This document shows, piece after piece, positions 12,728-25,779 of a stretch of 64,000 bases of DNA. Origin of the DNA: Brugia malayi (Eukaryota > Nematoda > Chromadorea > Rhabditida > Onchocercidae); the NCBI RefSeq assembly GCF_000002995.4, contig NW_025062478.1, forward strand, positions 372,001 to 436,000, written 5' to 3'. Position 1 is the stretch's first letter. Every line of letters starts with the position of its first letter. A program made the position numbers and the translations under genes. The notes below the pieces were generated by a model, which had not been told where the DNA came from, did not search any database, and was given only the letters and a program-made list of their open reading frames with translations.

Positions 12728-15700
12728 ATGCCAGAAGATAAAAAATCCATGATAAACATCAAAACAGCTAATTTTCCAACATCATCAACAACCGGTTTCG
12801 AATTACAGTTTAGTATTAGGTATGTAAAAATTCACATCTATTTTAAGTCTTATTTCCTTCTTCTTCTCTCTCTCTCTCCCTTTTTTTATTCCAAAATTTC
12901 AACTTAATAGCTATTTTCTTTCTTTTTATAATTTAATTAATTTGATGCAAACTAAAAATTAAAAAATTCTCTATTCGGTGTCTATAATTTTTTCGACCTT
13001 ATTATTTATTTCAATTATAATGAAATTTTTTCAACTATATAAAAATTGCTATAAAAAAGTTAGAGAGTAAAATTAATTAATTTTATTAATTAATTAATGT
13101 TTTAAGTTATTACATGAACTACAGTTATTCGAGAGCACAATTTGTTTTACAAACTTTTATTCTATTTCAAAACTTCATTAAATTCATAATTTCATTAATT
13201 AATTAATTTTATCAAGTAATGAAATTCAACTTTTGGCTAATGATATTTACAGTTGCTTTTCAGTTCTGTAATTCAATTATTAATGCTCTTTGATGATGAC
13301 TGAACCCATTTTTACGTTTAATATAATAAAAGGAACTCTTCTGATCATTTTTTTTTTTTATTCAATTTTCTTTAAATTTTATTTTCTATTCTTTAATTTT
13401 AATCTTTCGCTTATTTGTCATACTTTCCTATCATAAAATGAGTGAAATAACTAAATTTGTTGGACTATATTGTTTTTCAACAAAGACACATTAGTTTTTT
13501 AAACAGATAATCTGAGGTTAGGATCAGCTGATCAGTTGATCAGCGAGCAGTGATTAGTTTGAATTTATTGCTTAGTCCTGGGAAGTTCAAAACTTTTTAA
13601 TTTTGAATTCGCAATACAACAATCAATCTTTCATTGTTTAAATCTTTTTTTCCTGTTGATAGTTTAAATTCATTTGACTTAAAACTAAAAGAATATTTTC
13701 CATTTTTTAGTTTAATTAAATTTTCGCAAAAATCCGAAACTATAGCTTAACGTTATTAAGAAGAAAAATGAGTTATAGTTGAAATTATTAGATGAAATTT
13801 CAAAAACTTCTCAAATCAGATCGTATATCATCTGATATTTTAAATGCTTCATTTAATAGCTTTTACATAGTTCTCTAAAAACTATTAAATTATTAATTAT
13901 TTAAATTGGTTAAAGCCAACAATTTATTACTCTCTCTAAATTTTATTTTAACTACTAATGAGCTCATATTAAATACTTTTTAACTTTTTTGCAATTCTAA
14001 GGGAAAATGTAGAATGCTTTTTTTTCTTCAAATAATCACTTTCCTACTTGTTTTGTTAAAAGAAAAAAAAGTTAAAAGTAAAAGAAAAGCTTATTTGCAC
14101 AACTTGCAGAATTGAGAAAAAGAATTATAATTTGAATTTTGCTATAAAAGAAAAAAAAGAGGTAATATTAGATGAAAATGAAATTGTAATAAAAAGTAAA
14201 AGTTTTCAGGTTGAAATTTAGTGGAAAAGAAAAAAAAATTCGAAAAATATAGAATAAACTAAAAAATTTTGCCTCGCAGATTTTTTCCTCAAAAATAATT
14301 TCAGAAAAAAAAAAAAATCAGCGTTATTTATTTTAAATACTCTTTATACAGATTTCTAAACAGAAAACAGAAACCGGAGAGATTGCAAAATTTGACAATT
14401 TAATTTTGGTGACATATGATATGATGATGATAGGCAATTGTTAACTTTCAGGAAACATGATACTGGTGAACCAATAACGTTTAAAGTGGACGGTGAACGA
14501 TTTAGAAAAACGGATGAATATGACGTAAAATCAAACGTACATCTTCGAACATATAAATTTCGTTCGGAAGTTATTTATAAAATTACTGTTACAACTAAGC
14601 CAGCCACTGAATTTCAGTAATTTTTTTCCGTTTTTCCGTTTTTTTTTTCCTTTCGGAGAGGTTTCTTTTCTTTAGAAAACTGTTAAACTTCCAATTAATT
14701 TTAATTTTAATCTAATTTTCCTCTTTCTTACTTTCTTTCAAATAGTTTTTTTTTACAAAAAATAAAAAATTTTCTCCCATGAATAATTTTTAAAGAATTA
14801 TTTGCATTATTTTTTGCTTATCATTTTTTTTTTTTGAAAAGAAATTTTAAATTAGTATATTTTAAAGCATAGGATAAACTTAAAAAAATGAGCTATACAG
14901 AGAATAAATGAAATATGACAATAAAATAATCAGATGCATACATTAAATACTAGCACTTTTAACTAGCCTTATTTTATTATTTCATAAATTAAACGGCATT
15001 CTTGAAAAGAAAAGAAAAAAAAAAAAAACAAACAATGATGAATATCTTCAAATTAATATATAACAAAGCAATTACTTTAAGAATTGTTCCTTAAATTTAT
15101 CTAATCCTTCAAAATTTATCAATTTAAAATTTGAAAAGGTTTGCCAAAAAAATAAAGCATTCATTTTTCTTAAAAAAATTTTATCCAAAAAAAAAAAAAA
15201 TGAAAAAAATGGGAAAGTTTAATTATTAAGAATTGAAAATTTTATAAAAATGATAAAATTGGAAATTTTAAAAGTCTCCATCTGACTAATCAATTCCCAT
15301 TCTAGAAATAACTCATTTCACATTGTTTCATTTTGTTTCCTCTTATTCAAATAATTTTATCATAACTATTTCAATTTGCCAAAAAAAAAAAAAAAGGGTC
15401 CGAAAAAAAAAGAGAATCGTTATTCCATTTATAATAATTACTCATTTCAAATCGGAATAGTAATTAAAGCAACAGAATGATCAGATCATTCTCGATAATT
15501 CTCGATGTCAACTCAAATAAATTCAAATTTTCTTTTTAGTGTGCTGCACATATCAGGAAGTGATTTAGAGTTACGACCGGAAAGCATTGGTGGCGGTGTT
15601 TACAGTACGGAATGGAATACAACCGGTAGTGATGTTACTCTTAACGGAAAGCGAGAATATATTACTGTTTGTTTGCAGGTTATTGTGTTAACATTTGAAA

Positions 15701-16404
15701 ATACTTTTTTTGCTTGTATTTTTTATCGATGGATAATTTGCATTTTTATCTTTTTAACATTCTTAAAAATTTTAGTACTTTTTTTTTTTTTTCTTTTTTA
15801 CAGCGCTTATTGAATACATGAAGCAAGGGAGCAAAATAATAGAAAAGATTTAAATTTGCTAAGCAGAAATGTTATTACGGCTGAGAAATCACCTTGAATT
15901 ATTACTGAATCTAATTTCCATTTATCTATTTAGTATTAAATCTAACAAACACTTACAAATTTGTTAAAATGGAAATTTCATTTGTTAGCATCCAAATTTA
16001 TACATTCAATTGTAATTTATAAATTCACATGAATGATTATTATTTCATACAAACATCGCATTTATTCATCTATTTCCTTTCTAATTTAGATTATTTATTA
16101 GCTAAAATCTTATAACGTTTCAGTGATTTCAATTCTTCCTTTTTTGTCAAAAAAAAAAAAAAAAAAAGAATTTTATTGTTTAAACTTATGATAAATGTTT
16201 TAGAAAAATTAAAAATAATCAAAAAATAGGCTAAGTGATAATTTCTAGGGACCTGGAAGGATATTACAACGAAAAATCCAAGCTAAATTCTATCAAAATG
16301 ATAACAGCCATGCAGATTATGGTGATAAGCTGGAAGCACTGATTTGGAAGTGTGCCGTAGACAATGAAGGAAATATAACGGTGGTTGACGAAATTGTGAA
16401 ATAA
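12728..16404 (+). CDS. cnrip1: CNRIP1 (CB1 cannabinoid receptor-interacting protein 1) homologue, 183 aa
   Basis: In vertebrates CNRIP1 binds the C-terminal tail of the CB1 receptor and folds as a small cytoplasmic beta-barrel. Worms lack a clear CB1, so the partner here is unknown. Exons are 12728-12819, 14452-14616, 15540-15678 and 16249-16404 (TAA), with phases closing exactly. Family landmarks are FELQFSIR, ITFKVDGERF (vertebrate VFYKVDGQRF), SEVIYKITVTTKPATEF, the ESIGGGVYSTEWNTTG segment matching the vertebrate TGTYDTEG turn, and the strand LQRKIQAKFY. The vertebrate protein is 164 aa; the extra residues here are mainly at the polar N-terminus. The ATG at 12728 is the first in frame. 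The 1.6-kb first intron is long for a nematode. Confidence 0.92.
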
Positions 16405-17302
16405 TTATCATTTTAAGTCCTTTTTCCATAGGATGAATCTTTCATCATTTAATGTGAATCGTAATGTGAATCACTTTTTTTTTTTTTTTGTTGTTTGAAA
16501 AAATTTCAAAGAAAAAAAAAAAAAAAAGAAAAAATCGTAATAGAACTTAGTTTACTTTGAAAAGTTCGATTTAAATTTGCAAAGTTTGAAATACATTAGC
16601 TGAGTTTCAGTGAAAGTGCAATGATTTGCAAAGCAATTTTGAATAAATATCTCAATCTTCTCATTTATTATGTTTGGATATTCAGAATTTAATAAAAATT
16701 TTTCGCTTCCTGTCATTTTATTTCAATAATATTTCAAAAAATAAAATTAAACGCTGCTGGAAAAAACGTTTCACTGCGTGACTAAAAGATTTCGATTTCA
16801 TTCTGAACTATGCTATTATTAATGTAATTTAAAGAACAAATTAATGAATAGCGTATCATTATTTATTTTATTTATTTACAAGAAATTATTATTTACAATT
16901 ATTTACATTATTTATTTACAAGAAACTAAACTATCCACAGATTTTAGCGCTATTTGATTGATAGCACTTCTTTTTTTTTTTTTTTCTTTTCAAGAAAGAA
17001 TAATTATGCAAACATCGATCAGATTAATTAAATGAAAAAGTTTGATAGTTGAAATTGTTAAAATTTTTTCAGATATTAGATTAGAAACAACATAAGTTTA
17101 TGTTATAACATATGATCAAACTGTATTGATCAAATTTATCTGAAAAAAGGCTAACATGATAATTTCTAATCTAATTCCAATAATCATTATTTCATTGATA
17201 AATAAAATTAATATTATCAGTGGTAATGAGTTTATGCTAACATTTATCATCTATAATTTAGAACTGCTAAAGTTTAAGTAAACCATAAAATATAAAAAAT
17301 TT
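16405..17302. other. Intergenic space between two convergent genes
   Basis: About 900 bases between the CNRIP1 stop and the stop of the LIM gene on the other strand. The stretch is AT-rich with several poly-A and poly-T runs, and presumably holds both 3' untranslated regions. No coding signal was seen. Confidence 0.7.
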
Positions 17303-19035
17303 TCATTTTACAAAACATTGAGCATCAAGTCTTGCTCCCCAATAGCAATCATTATCATATGGATGTCCATTTAGCAACCAGTATTTCGCACCTTCAACAC
17401 ATTTTTTTACAATAAGTCATTACCAAATGATCTTCTGAATTTAAATTTAAAAATGAAAGCATTTATATTTGTTTGTTCCTTTTGAAATAATTTTCAAAAA
17501 CAAGAAAAAGATGTGATGAAAACATATGCATTTAACCGGATAACACTTGCCTATCCGGTTATTTCAGGTCTAAGCTAAGTACTCTTGAAAATATTCCACT
17601 TAGTCATTTTAACATCTGTCTTCTAAAACTCAAATTGAAGTCAAAATTTAAAGATTCAAAATAGAATAAGCTATTATTTAAAATGAGTTCATAACTAACC
17701 ATTTAAACTCTTTTCATCTACAAAAAAAAAAAAAAAAACAATATTGAAAATTTTCTATATTAATTGACAGATAAAATGTGAATAAACAACAAATAAAACA
17801 CATTTAGAAAAAATTTTTTTCTCAATTTTTTCAAAAAAAAAAACATCTATACTACTATTTCTTATAATTTAGATGGAAATAAATCGTACAATTTGAAAAG
17901 AAAATATATGTAAACTAAAAATAAAAATGGGATAGGTGAGCTTTTAACAAAGAAAAGAAATATGATGTAAAAAAATTATTATTATTATTACTTGGAAAGG
18001 GTTTTTGACATCGATAACAGAGGAAACATTTCTGATGCCAACAATATCCCATTGCTTCTAAATATGTTTCGTGTATTGCAGATCCACATTCTAAAATAAA
18101 ACATACATTTATAATTCTAAAAAAAAAAAAAAAAAATATTCCTTTTAAAAAATTTCATACATATATAGCTCTTCATACTTCAGATAAGAAAAGAATGAAT
18201 TAAAAAAGATGGACTAATTCAGATATTGATGAATCAATTAAAAATTAAAAAATTCCGGTTCCACAATCAGAAATTTTATTGCAGTAAAATCGTTAATTGC
18301 ATGCAATTGCTATCATTGCAGTTAATAAATATAAGCAAATAATCTTGAAAATTCATGATTTCACTTTATTTCAATTCAATTTTTCTTTAGCAATTTTTAG
18401 TTTTATATCATATGAAAGATTCTATATGAGATGGAAACGAAAATACAAATGTAAAATCGATTGTAAGAAGGAATCCACGATCAAATCAATGATCCATGAT
18501 CAAATTAATGACCACATTGCAAATGACAAGCAGTCAATTCATTTTCAAAATTAAAAAACAACTTATGTAAATGACACAAAAACAAACTATGACAAGGCAT
18601 TGGTTGTACCAACATACACGTAACGCAAACGACGTCCCCATTATCTATGTAATACTCACGTGTTATATTTGACTTACAACGTGAGCAATGGAAATGATCA
18701 CAATGCCATAGATGATTATTGGCGATAAAACCGTCGTTATTAACAGTTTCTACAATCAATGATAAATATTTGAATAATAACAGAGAATGCAAGATTAAAC
18801 CTTCGAGAGCAAAAACAAAGTATTAGTATCAGACAGAGAGTTTCACTACTGATAAATTATCAATAAAGTTCCCCCTGAACTAACTAACAAACAAAAATCT
18901 ATCAGTAAATAAGTGGCTGTGATATTTGACGTGCAGTGTAAATAAAGATACCACTTGAAACCTAGCACCATTGAATTTAACGAGAAAGAACACACCAGAA
19001 CATTCACCACACCTTACATCAATGAAACCTTCCAT
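17303..19035 (-). CDS. Small double-LIM-domain protein, 129 aa
   Basis: LIM domains are double zinc fingers used as protein-protein adaptors in focal adhesions, muscle attachments or the nucleus. Exons on the minus strand are 19035-18996, 18749-18588, 18090-17992 and 17391-17303 (TGA). LIM1 has ligands C9, C12, H29, H32, C35, C38, C55 and C58 (motifs RCGEC, NNHLWHCDHFHCSRC, VVCVTC). LIM2 has C66, C69, H86, C89, C92, C95 and C116, but aspartate 113 replaces the seventh ligand (HPYDNDCYW). The CHKC knuckle of LIM2 is created by splicing across an intron, and LIM1 is split just after its first knuckle. The chosen ATG gives a product that is almost only LIM domains. An in-frame ATG lies 9 bases upstream, and more 5' exons (for example a PET domain) cannot be excluded. 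The last acceptor (TTGAAG) is weak. The LIM subfamily was not recognised. Confidence 0.78.
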
Positions 19036-19726
19036 TACAATCATCAACCAAGCATCATCAAAATATAAATATTAAATTACGCTGGCATCCAGAGATGAGT
19101 GAATTTGAAATAAAGCCTCTAAAGTAAACTTTACATATGCAAATTCAAATGCTCTGTGATATTTATAATGACTTGAATATTAGTATTGAATTATTTGTTT
19201 GCCATTCCTATGTCAGAAAAGCAAGCTGTCATTTTCTCTTCCATCACTCTTGAATGAGTAATAAATGGAGCTCTCCTCTAGCTTAACCGATTTTAACTAG
19301 AAAAAACAGGGCAAAAAGAAAATATTAGTACAGCTTTCGAAAACAAATGTATGTGTTTATTTGTTCGGCAAATTTGACAGCACATCAAAAATCCAAGGAT
19401 TTATTTTTCCAACGAATAACTTAAAAACTCTGAAGAAAAAAAAGAACAAACAAAAAAATGAATAACGGTAGTTGCATAAAAAACAAAACTATTGCATAAG
19501 TTTAACATGTTTTCCTGAATAAAACAATTACCTTGGTTAATAATAAACTGCCTGAATATCTCAGAAAAAGTACTGAAGGTACAATTCTGCACGATGGAAT
19601 ATTTTCCCTGCAACACTCTTGGATACGGCATTCAAATGATATGTGATAGTAAACAAAGAGATAAAAAAAAAAAAAAAAAACATGAACATCAGTTAGTAAG
19701 GCCATTCCAAGTAATTTACATCGCAT
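19036..19726. other. Spacer between two minus-strand genes, with a possible poly(A) signal
   Basis: This 690-base interval separates the stop of the BED-finger gene from the start of the LIM gene. On the minus strand AATAAA motifs occur near 19356-19361 and 19399-19405, suitable for ending the BED transcript. Short open frames here are low-complexity and look non-coding. Confidence 0.5.
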
Positions 19727-22700
19727 TCAAAGTCCCCTAAGGACATTCATGCATTTCCCGCGTACTGCCCACAAGAACTGTTTCCAGTCGGCTTTGCTCC
19801 ATTCCTCGTAGCTGTAATTATACAAAAATAATATAATACAAAGATAGGAATGTTGGGACCTTACTACACACTTAAAAAAGGTCACTGTAAAAAAGCATAA
19901 AACAAGAACAAAATCACTTCACACTATTAGCTAAATTCACTTTTACACCAAATCAATAATCTCTACCTCAGATCACTGCCATTAAAACGTTCGCGTACAG
20001 CAACTTTGGTTCCAAGATCCGCAAACACAACCAAACGACCCCTCATATCTTGCGCATTTGATTCAAAGCAAAATTCTCCAGTACTAAAAAGTTTGAGAGA
20101 TTAAAATTCCACGCTTTCCAATGATCTTGAACATTATTAATGAAAATAACTGAGAGAATATACCAATCTAAAACTCTACTTGAATTACTGTACAAATGTA
20201 ACTACAGTTGTAACAAAGTTCATTACTGTGTTACTACTCTAAAAAATAAATCTCGAAAATACTTTCAAGGGTGTTGTGAACATCAATCGATTAAAATCTG
20301 ACAAACCAATATGAGGATGTGTGTATTCGTCAGCTATGAAACACCAATTCTCTACCAAAAATTGTTATGTAGCTTAAGAAGCTAATAAGCAAAGGAAAGA
20401 ATTACCGCCTAGAATTGTAGGTAAAAGCCAAATCCATATCGTTTGCAACACGCAACAGTTCAGCTAAATTGCTCCCGTCACTCAGTACATACAACGGTTC
20501 ATTACTTTCACCCGTATCATCACCCTTAAATGGATGAAATATTTCATTTAAATGACTCTTGAAATTGCGTACATGTTTTATGTCATACCATTCAGAACGA
20601 AACATATGCCTTAGATAGCATATCCGAATTTATATTCATTTCACATAATACACTTAAATCTCTCCAACAAAGTGATTACTGGAAGTGCGAAATTCTTCTT
20701 GGGGAAAGTTAGATTCCCACAAATACTGAAAAATGGTTCAAATTCGGTCCATCACTTGCATTACGAAAATTTAACGATGGTGAAGGTTTTCGAAAAGAAA
20801 TGTGAAAACTAACGTCATCACAATCCACCTTAGGAGAGAAAATCTTCACAGATCTTTCCGGTATTAGATTATCGTCAACCAACCCTTTCTAAAAGGATAA
20901 TGTAACAAAACTATATAAGAGAAAAGATATAAAATTTCGAAATGCTAAGGGTCTTGTAATATTAATATTGATCTGGACGTAATAGCTATGCCGACTGCCA
21001 ATCAATAAAAACTCGACCAGACCATATTGAAATCCTCTTAATACACGTTACAATCACTATGAAAACAGTGATATTATTAGGAAGACAAAAGAAGAAAAGA
21101 AACCGGATCGAAAATGTTATCCTGTCCACAACTGATGTTATTGGAAGACTGTGGTAGTGCTAATCGTGCGTAAGAAGATGCCGATGCAGTTATTCCGGAA
21201 AGTGTGCCATTTAATTTCGCACTTTTTGTAGCATTCTGTATGAATTGATCTAATAATGCCTGTTGTGACGAACTAGGCTTCGTATCCACAACAACACGAG
21301 CACCTGCTTCTGAAAATGTATACCGTCCGTTATGCTCATTCAATCAATCACCAACATTTATTCTTTTTGAATCCCTTATTCGATGATAATTAAAATGTGA
21401 AATCTCGGCATTAATAATTCAATATTTTCAAGAAGGACGACGATACTTCAAGCTAACTTTTTGAAGCAACTATAAATAAAACACTGGAGAAGTCACAATG
21501 TTAGAAGACATTTTAAATAACATTATTCACAGTTCCATAGTATCGCAAATAAGGAACTTATAAAAATCAACCATAAAGAACCATAAACTCAACAAAGCAT
21601 TCCCTGTGAACTTTAACAATCTCAAACTGATCATAAGAAATCAACTTAAATTCTGAAAGTTTTTTTAGTCTAAAAGAAAACATAATCTTAAGCATATATA
21701 TCCAAAATATATATACCGACCACAGTTGGTTACCCTGTAAAACATCGATCTAATATTTTCAATAATACGACGTACTTCAAAATCCTAGATAAACATAACT
21801 AGCTATCGGCACCCCGCATCTAATTAAAGAATTCATCATTTATACCAATCACATTCAAACTATCAAAGTCAGCAAGTCAGCTAATGTAGCGATTTTGACA
21901 CCTTGCAATATCAAAATTAAGCATATAAAAATTAAAAAAACCACCGACTATAACAAACGGTTGAATTAAACAAGATGGTTCAGAATGGTAGCGACAACAT
22001 AAGCCTTTTTCCAGTGGTCCAGCTCTATATCAAAAGCTCAGAAAAAAAAAAAGAAAATTTACTCAAGCACTTGAATTTGCGGGATGAATGGTCATGAAGA
22101 CCACTCTCGTAAAGACCAATACGATTTCGACCACGAATCTCTGCATACATTCGATAACCACATCCAAAATGTTTAAATTTGTTGCATCGATAGAAAATCT
22201 TCGAACCCGTGCTTACTTTCCTTACTTTCCATCTAGAAACACGGCCCTTCAGTTGCTCTCGAAACATTTCTTTTTCATTATCAAAACATCCCACTTTAAA
22301 CCATTCCCGTCTCAATATAACATCACCTCGACGAACATTTCCCTGTCCACTAATCCATAATGAATTCCGAATTCTAGACCATTCCTGTCGATCATTTTTG
22401 GAATATTCAGCTTTTGCTACCGCATTTACATCATCACTATTATTAGTTCTATACCCGGAACTGGCGTACTTCTCCGAAGCACTTAATTCATTACTCTCAC
22501 AATCAATTTTGTTAGAACATGAAGAAATCTTCTGCAGAGAAGGACAACTCTCGACTGTTTGCTGTTTGCGAAAGCAATTTTCATCCAATCTCGAAGGAAC
22601 ACCATCATCTTCAATCCACCTGTTATCATCACGACTAATTCCTTCGTGAATTTCTTTCTGCAGTGCAATATTTTCACAACATTTCGAGTTTCTGTTATCA

Positions 22701-25202
22701 ATTGCAGAAGCAGAGAATACACAGCTGTTATTATTCATAGCAAAGAAACGGGTAATATATGCGTTCAGAGGGAATTTCGGAGAAAGGTCACGGCTGCAAA
22801 AATTCAACAAAATGAGCATACCTAATCAAATGCAAAAAAGCAAGCAAGCTATCGAGATCAGTACAGTAATTGCTAACATAGACAGTAGGTCAAATTGAGA
22901 ATGTAAGACTAGAAAGTAACGAACCCCCTGTAGAGGATTTTATGTCCTGAAAGAAGGAGCTAAAGAAACAGGACGAAGTTGTTGGGCAGTGCAGAGACAT
23001 ATTTTCGATGAGTAATATGGGGAGGGAAGATAGAGGTAGGGGGGGGGGGGGGGGGGAATAAGGGGATAACGAGGGGAAGTGGAAGAGAATAGAACAGTAA
23101 AGCAATGTTCAATGTGTATGTCAGGGTGGCCAGTCCGGTCTTCATCTTTTGTCTCTGCTCTTTCCATCTCCCTCTACCACCAAACAACCTCATCGTCATC
23201 CGTGTCGTACCTTTCGCTCCCCTTCTATTTTCCCCTCCCCCGCATACCAAATATACTCCCCATCACCTTTGTCATCTACTATCCTCCAACCGGTAACAGT
23301 GTCAGCTGCACTTACACTCCATCAGCCAACCAGTATAGTGATCAACTACTACCTTCTTGCTTCTTCCCCACTTTTCAGATTATTTCGAAAATGTGTTAAA
23401 ATCAGTCCAACTAACTGGGCATTAACAAGTTATCAAGATTAACAATGTTGTTTCCTACCAAACATATCAAATGTTGAATGCTGAGCTACTAACAAATTTG
23501 TCCTGTGCAATAAAATTTATCCCTTAGTTACGAAGCCTATTTATTGAATAAAAATAAAGATCCCAAGCAAATCAATGAGTTGATGATTCAAAATTGCCTC
23601 CCTGTAAATATCGTAAAATCTCTAACAAAAAACTGCTACATGTCAAAACTGATCTCTTCTTCAAAATCGAAGTTAATGTCTCTTCACAGCACAAATTTAT
23701 TGTTAGCAGTGATGCGCAACAGAAAAACCAGGCGCTGTCACCACTTCAATTAGTGAATCAAAGTACAATACTAGCCAGAATGTGTACAAGTATAAATGTA
23801 TGCAAGATATAATATAAATGGTTGGAAAAGCTTTTAAATTCATCAGTTTAAATTTTGAAAGTTAAAAACTTTCAAGCAAAAAGGAAATGATTTCAAAGAA
23901 CTGTGCCCACACATTTGCGGAGGGAAGTCCATCGTAAGTCCAAGCTAACAATTTTTTTTTTCATAACTCTGGAACCAAATGGTTACAGTTAATAATTACG
24001 AGTGACTTATTAAATACATTAATGTATTTCGCGAAAGTAACACTCCGGAAGTCATTAGCGGCAGACATATGCATGCAATTATTGTGAGAAATAAGTAACA
24101 AAATCAACAGGGAGAAAGAAGCAAAAATGTAACCATAACATTCTAGAAAATCATGAATGAAGAATTGAAAACCTCATTGAATCCAAAACTTGAAATATCA
24201 TATTACACAATACTATAATTTATAACGGCAAAACAAATGAGCACTTACCAGGGTAACAGTGTTGTTCTCTGTCCGGTTCTGGTCTCATTTCAGTGTCCAC
24301 AGGAATAACGAAAGCAGCCGTTTCACCCTGAAAAGTAAAACATGAAGCATTATTCAAACCTCGTTCCAACTAAATAAAAATCTTGAAGCAGGATTTGCAA
24401 AAACTACATTAAAATACGAAAAAAAAGTTGCTATTGTAAAAACCAGCTCTTGATGATGACCAATCCTTTGATTTTTAATGTATCGGAAAAGCCTTAAATT
24501 CTTTTGATACGGTACATACATTTCTATTATTAACAACGAAACGACTACGGCCCTGAGGTTGATTAATACCAATTCGTTCTTCTACGATGTTCCAAATTCC
24601 GCCAAGGCCCGTATCATGCTTACGCTTTAAATGAAACTTTAATGTTGTTGGACTGCGGTCATTTGTTATCCACTCGCAATAACGGCACCTTACACCGCTC
24701 AACCCCTTCGTTTTCAGGTCGACGAAAAAATTCCACACCTTAATTACCTTAATTCAAAAACGGGAATAACCAATGGCAACAATTATTGTTGAAGGAGGGA
24801 AATGAATACTGCTAAAGGTTTCAATAAGCCATCAAATTATGGGGAATGTTAATCAGCTATTGGAATAATGGTCGAAATAGCCAAACAATTCTGGTACAGC
24901 CTAGATGAATTGTTAAAAAAAAACGTATAAAGAAGTTTTTGACTGGAAAAATTCAAATGATTCACGACTAGAATACTTGTACTTGAGCCATATCCCGGAA
25001 ATTGTTTCCTTTTAAAGAAACAAACCGGATTTGTCTTCTTTCTACCAGCATTTTTTGCATTGTACTGTGATGGTACAATGGGTGGAGCAATAGCAATTGA
25101 GTTACATCCAGTTGATTTCGTACTGTTACCAGACATCACCGAGGACGTGGACATTGCTTTTCTTCCCGTCAAACGTTGAACACGTGTAGCGGTCTGAGTC
25201 AC
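19727..25202 (-). CDS. BED zinc-finger protein with a second C-C-H-H module, about 638 aa
   Basis: BED fingers bind DNA, so this is probably a nuclear transcription or chromatin factor. Minus-strand exons are 25202-25026 (first ATG 25154), 24738-24520, 24327-24249, 22821-22063, 21309-21104, 20888-20814, 20697-20654 (tentative), 20609-20406, 20083-19967 and 19811-19727 (TGA). The BED finger is at residues 45-85: aromatic WNFF, then C61, C64, H79, H84 (RCRYCEW, TTLKFHLKRKH). A second module near residues 320-390 contains YRCNKFKHFGCGYRMY and GLHDH, with C355, C363, H385 and H387. This resembles the FLYWCH/WRKY-GCM1 type. The linker is acidic and Ser/Asn-rich. The C-terminal 150 residues are well formed but unrecognised. 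The tiny exon 20697-20654 was chosen because it alone keeps phase. Upstream exons are possible: a candidate near 25540-25605 has an acceptor. Confidence 0.8.
23039..23056 (+). repeat. 18-base G homopolymer within a purine-rich patch
   Basis: A run of 18 consecutive G, flanked by GGGGAGG-type and AGGGG tracts (22950-23090), lies inside the large intron of the BED-finger gene. On the coding strand of that gene it reads as C. It is capable of G-quadruplex formation and is exceptional in such AT-rich DNA. Confidence 0.9.
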
Positions 25203-25779
25203 CTGTCTTCAAATTCTAAACTAGCTAATAATTCAAGACCATTTTTTTTGACCTAAAGAACTACTTCACCATAAAATTCCAAAATTCTCTATTAAATCTC
25301 TCTGCCATTTTCTCTAAACAACTCACTGATCAGAAAAATTGACGGAAGTGACCGAAGGAATCAGAAATAGTAAATATTAAAGTGAAAAAACCAGCGAATG
25401 AGATAATTTAATGAGAAAACTTGACATCTGACATCGTGAAAAATGAATGAAGAAGGAAAAGGAAATGTGATTATGAAAACGATGAAAACTGTCAGCCAGA
25501 TTCAATACTAGTCTAAAATATCTAACAGTTTTAAATGTACCGTTTCAAACTACCGCCCGCTGAAGTCTCCACTTCTGATCTATTTTCGAACTCCAAATTC
25601 TAAAAACAAATAGCAAATGAAAAATGATTAGAATGAAACATTCTTAGACTTACACAGAAATAAACAAATGAAAAGTCAAAAAATTTGTTATCCTAGCATA
25701 TATATGTATATTAATAAGTGTAAAGAAAAGTTAAAAATGACAAAAATAAGACTAATAATAAAGTTAAAAGTATTCAGTC

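Noticed and set aside
20655..20725. Exon starting at the strong TTTTTCAG acceptor in the BED gene
   Set aside because: From the upstream phase it reads to a stop and cannot join the clearly coding exon at 20609. It was kept only as a possible alternative end.
22088..22825. Plus-strand open frames of up to 146 codons
   Set aside because: They are antisense to the well-supported 22063-22821 exon of the BED-finger gene and show no motifs.
23890..23935. Plus-strand exon-like stretch ending in GTAAGT
   Set aside because: Lies in an intron of the opposite-strand gene, has no partner exon and no recognisable protein.
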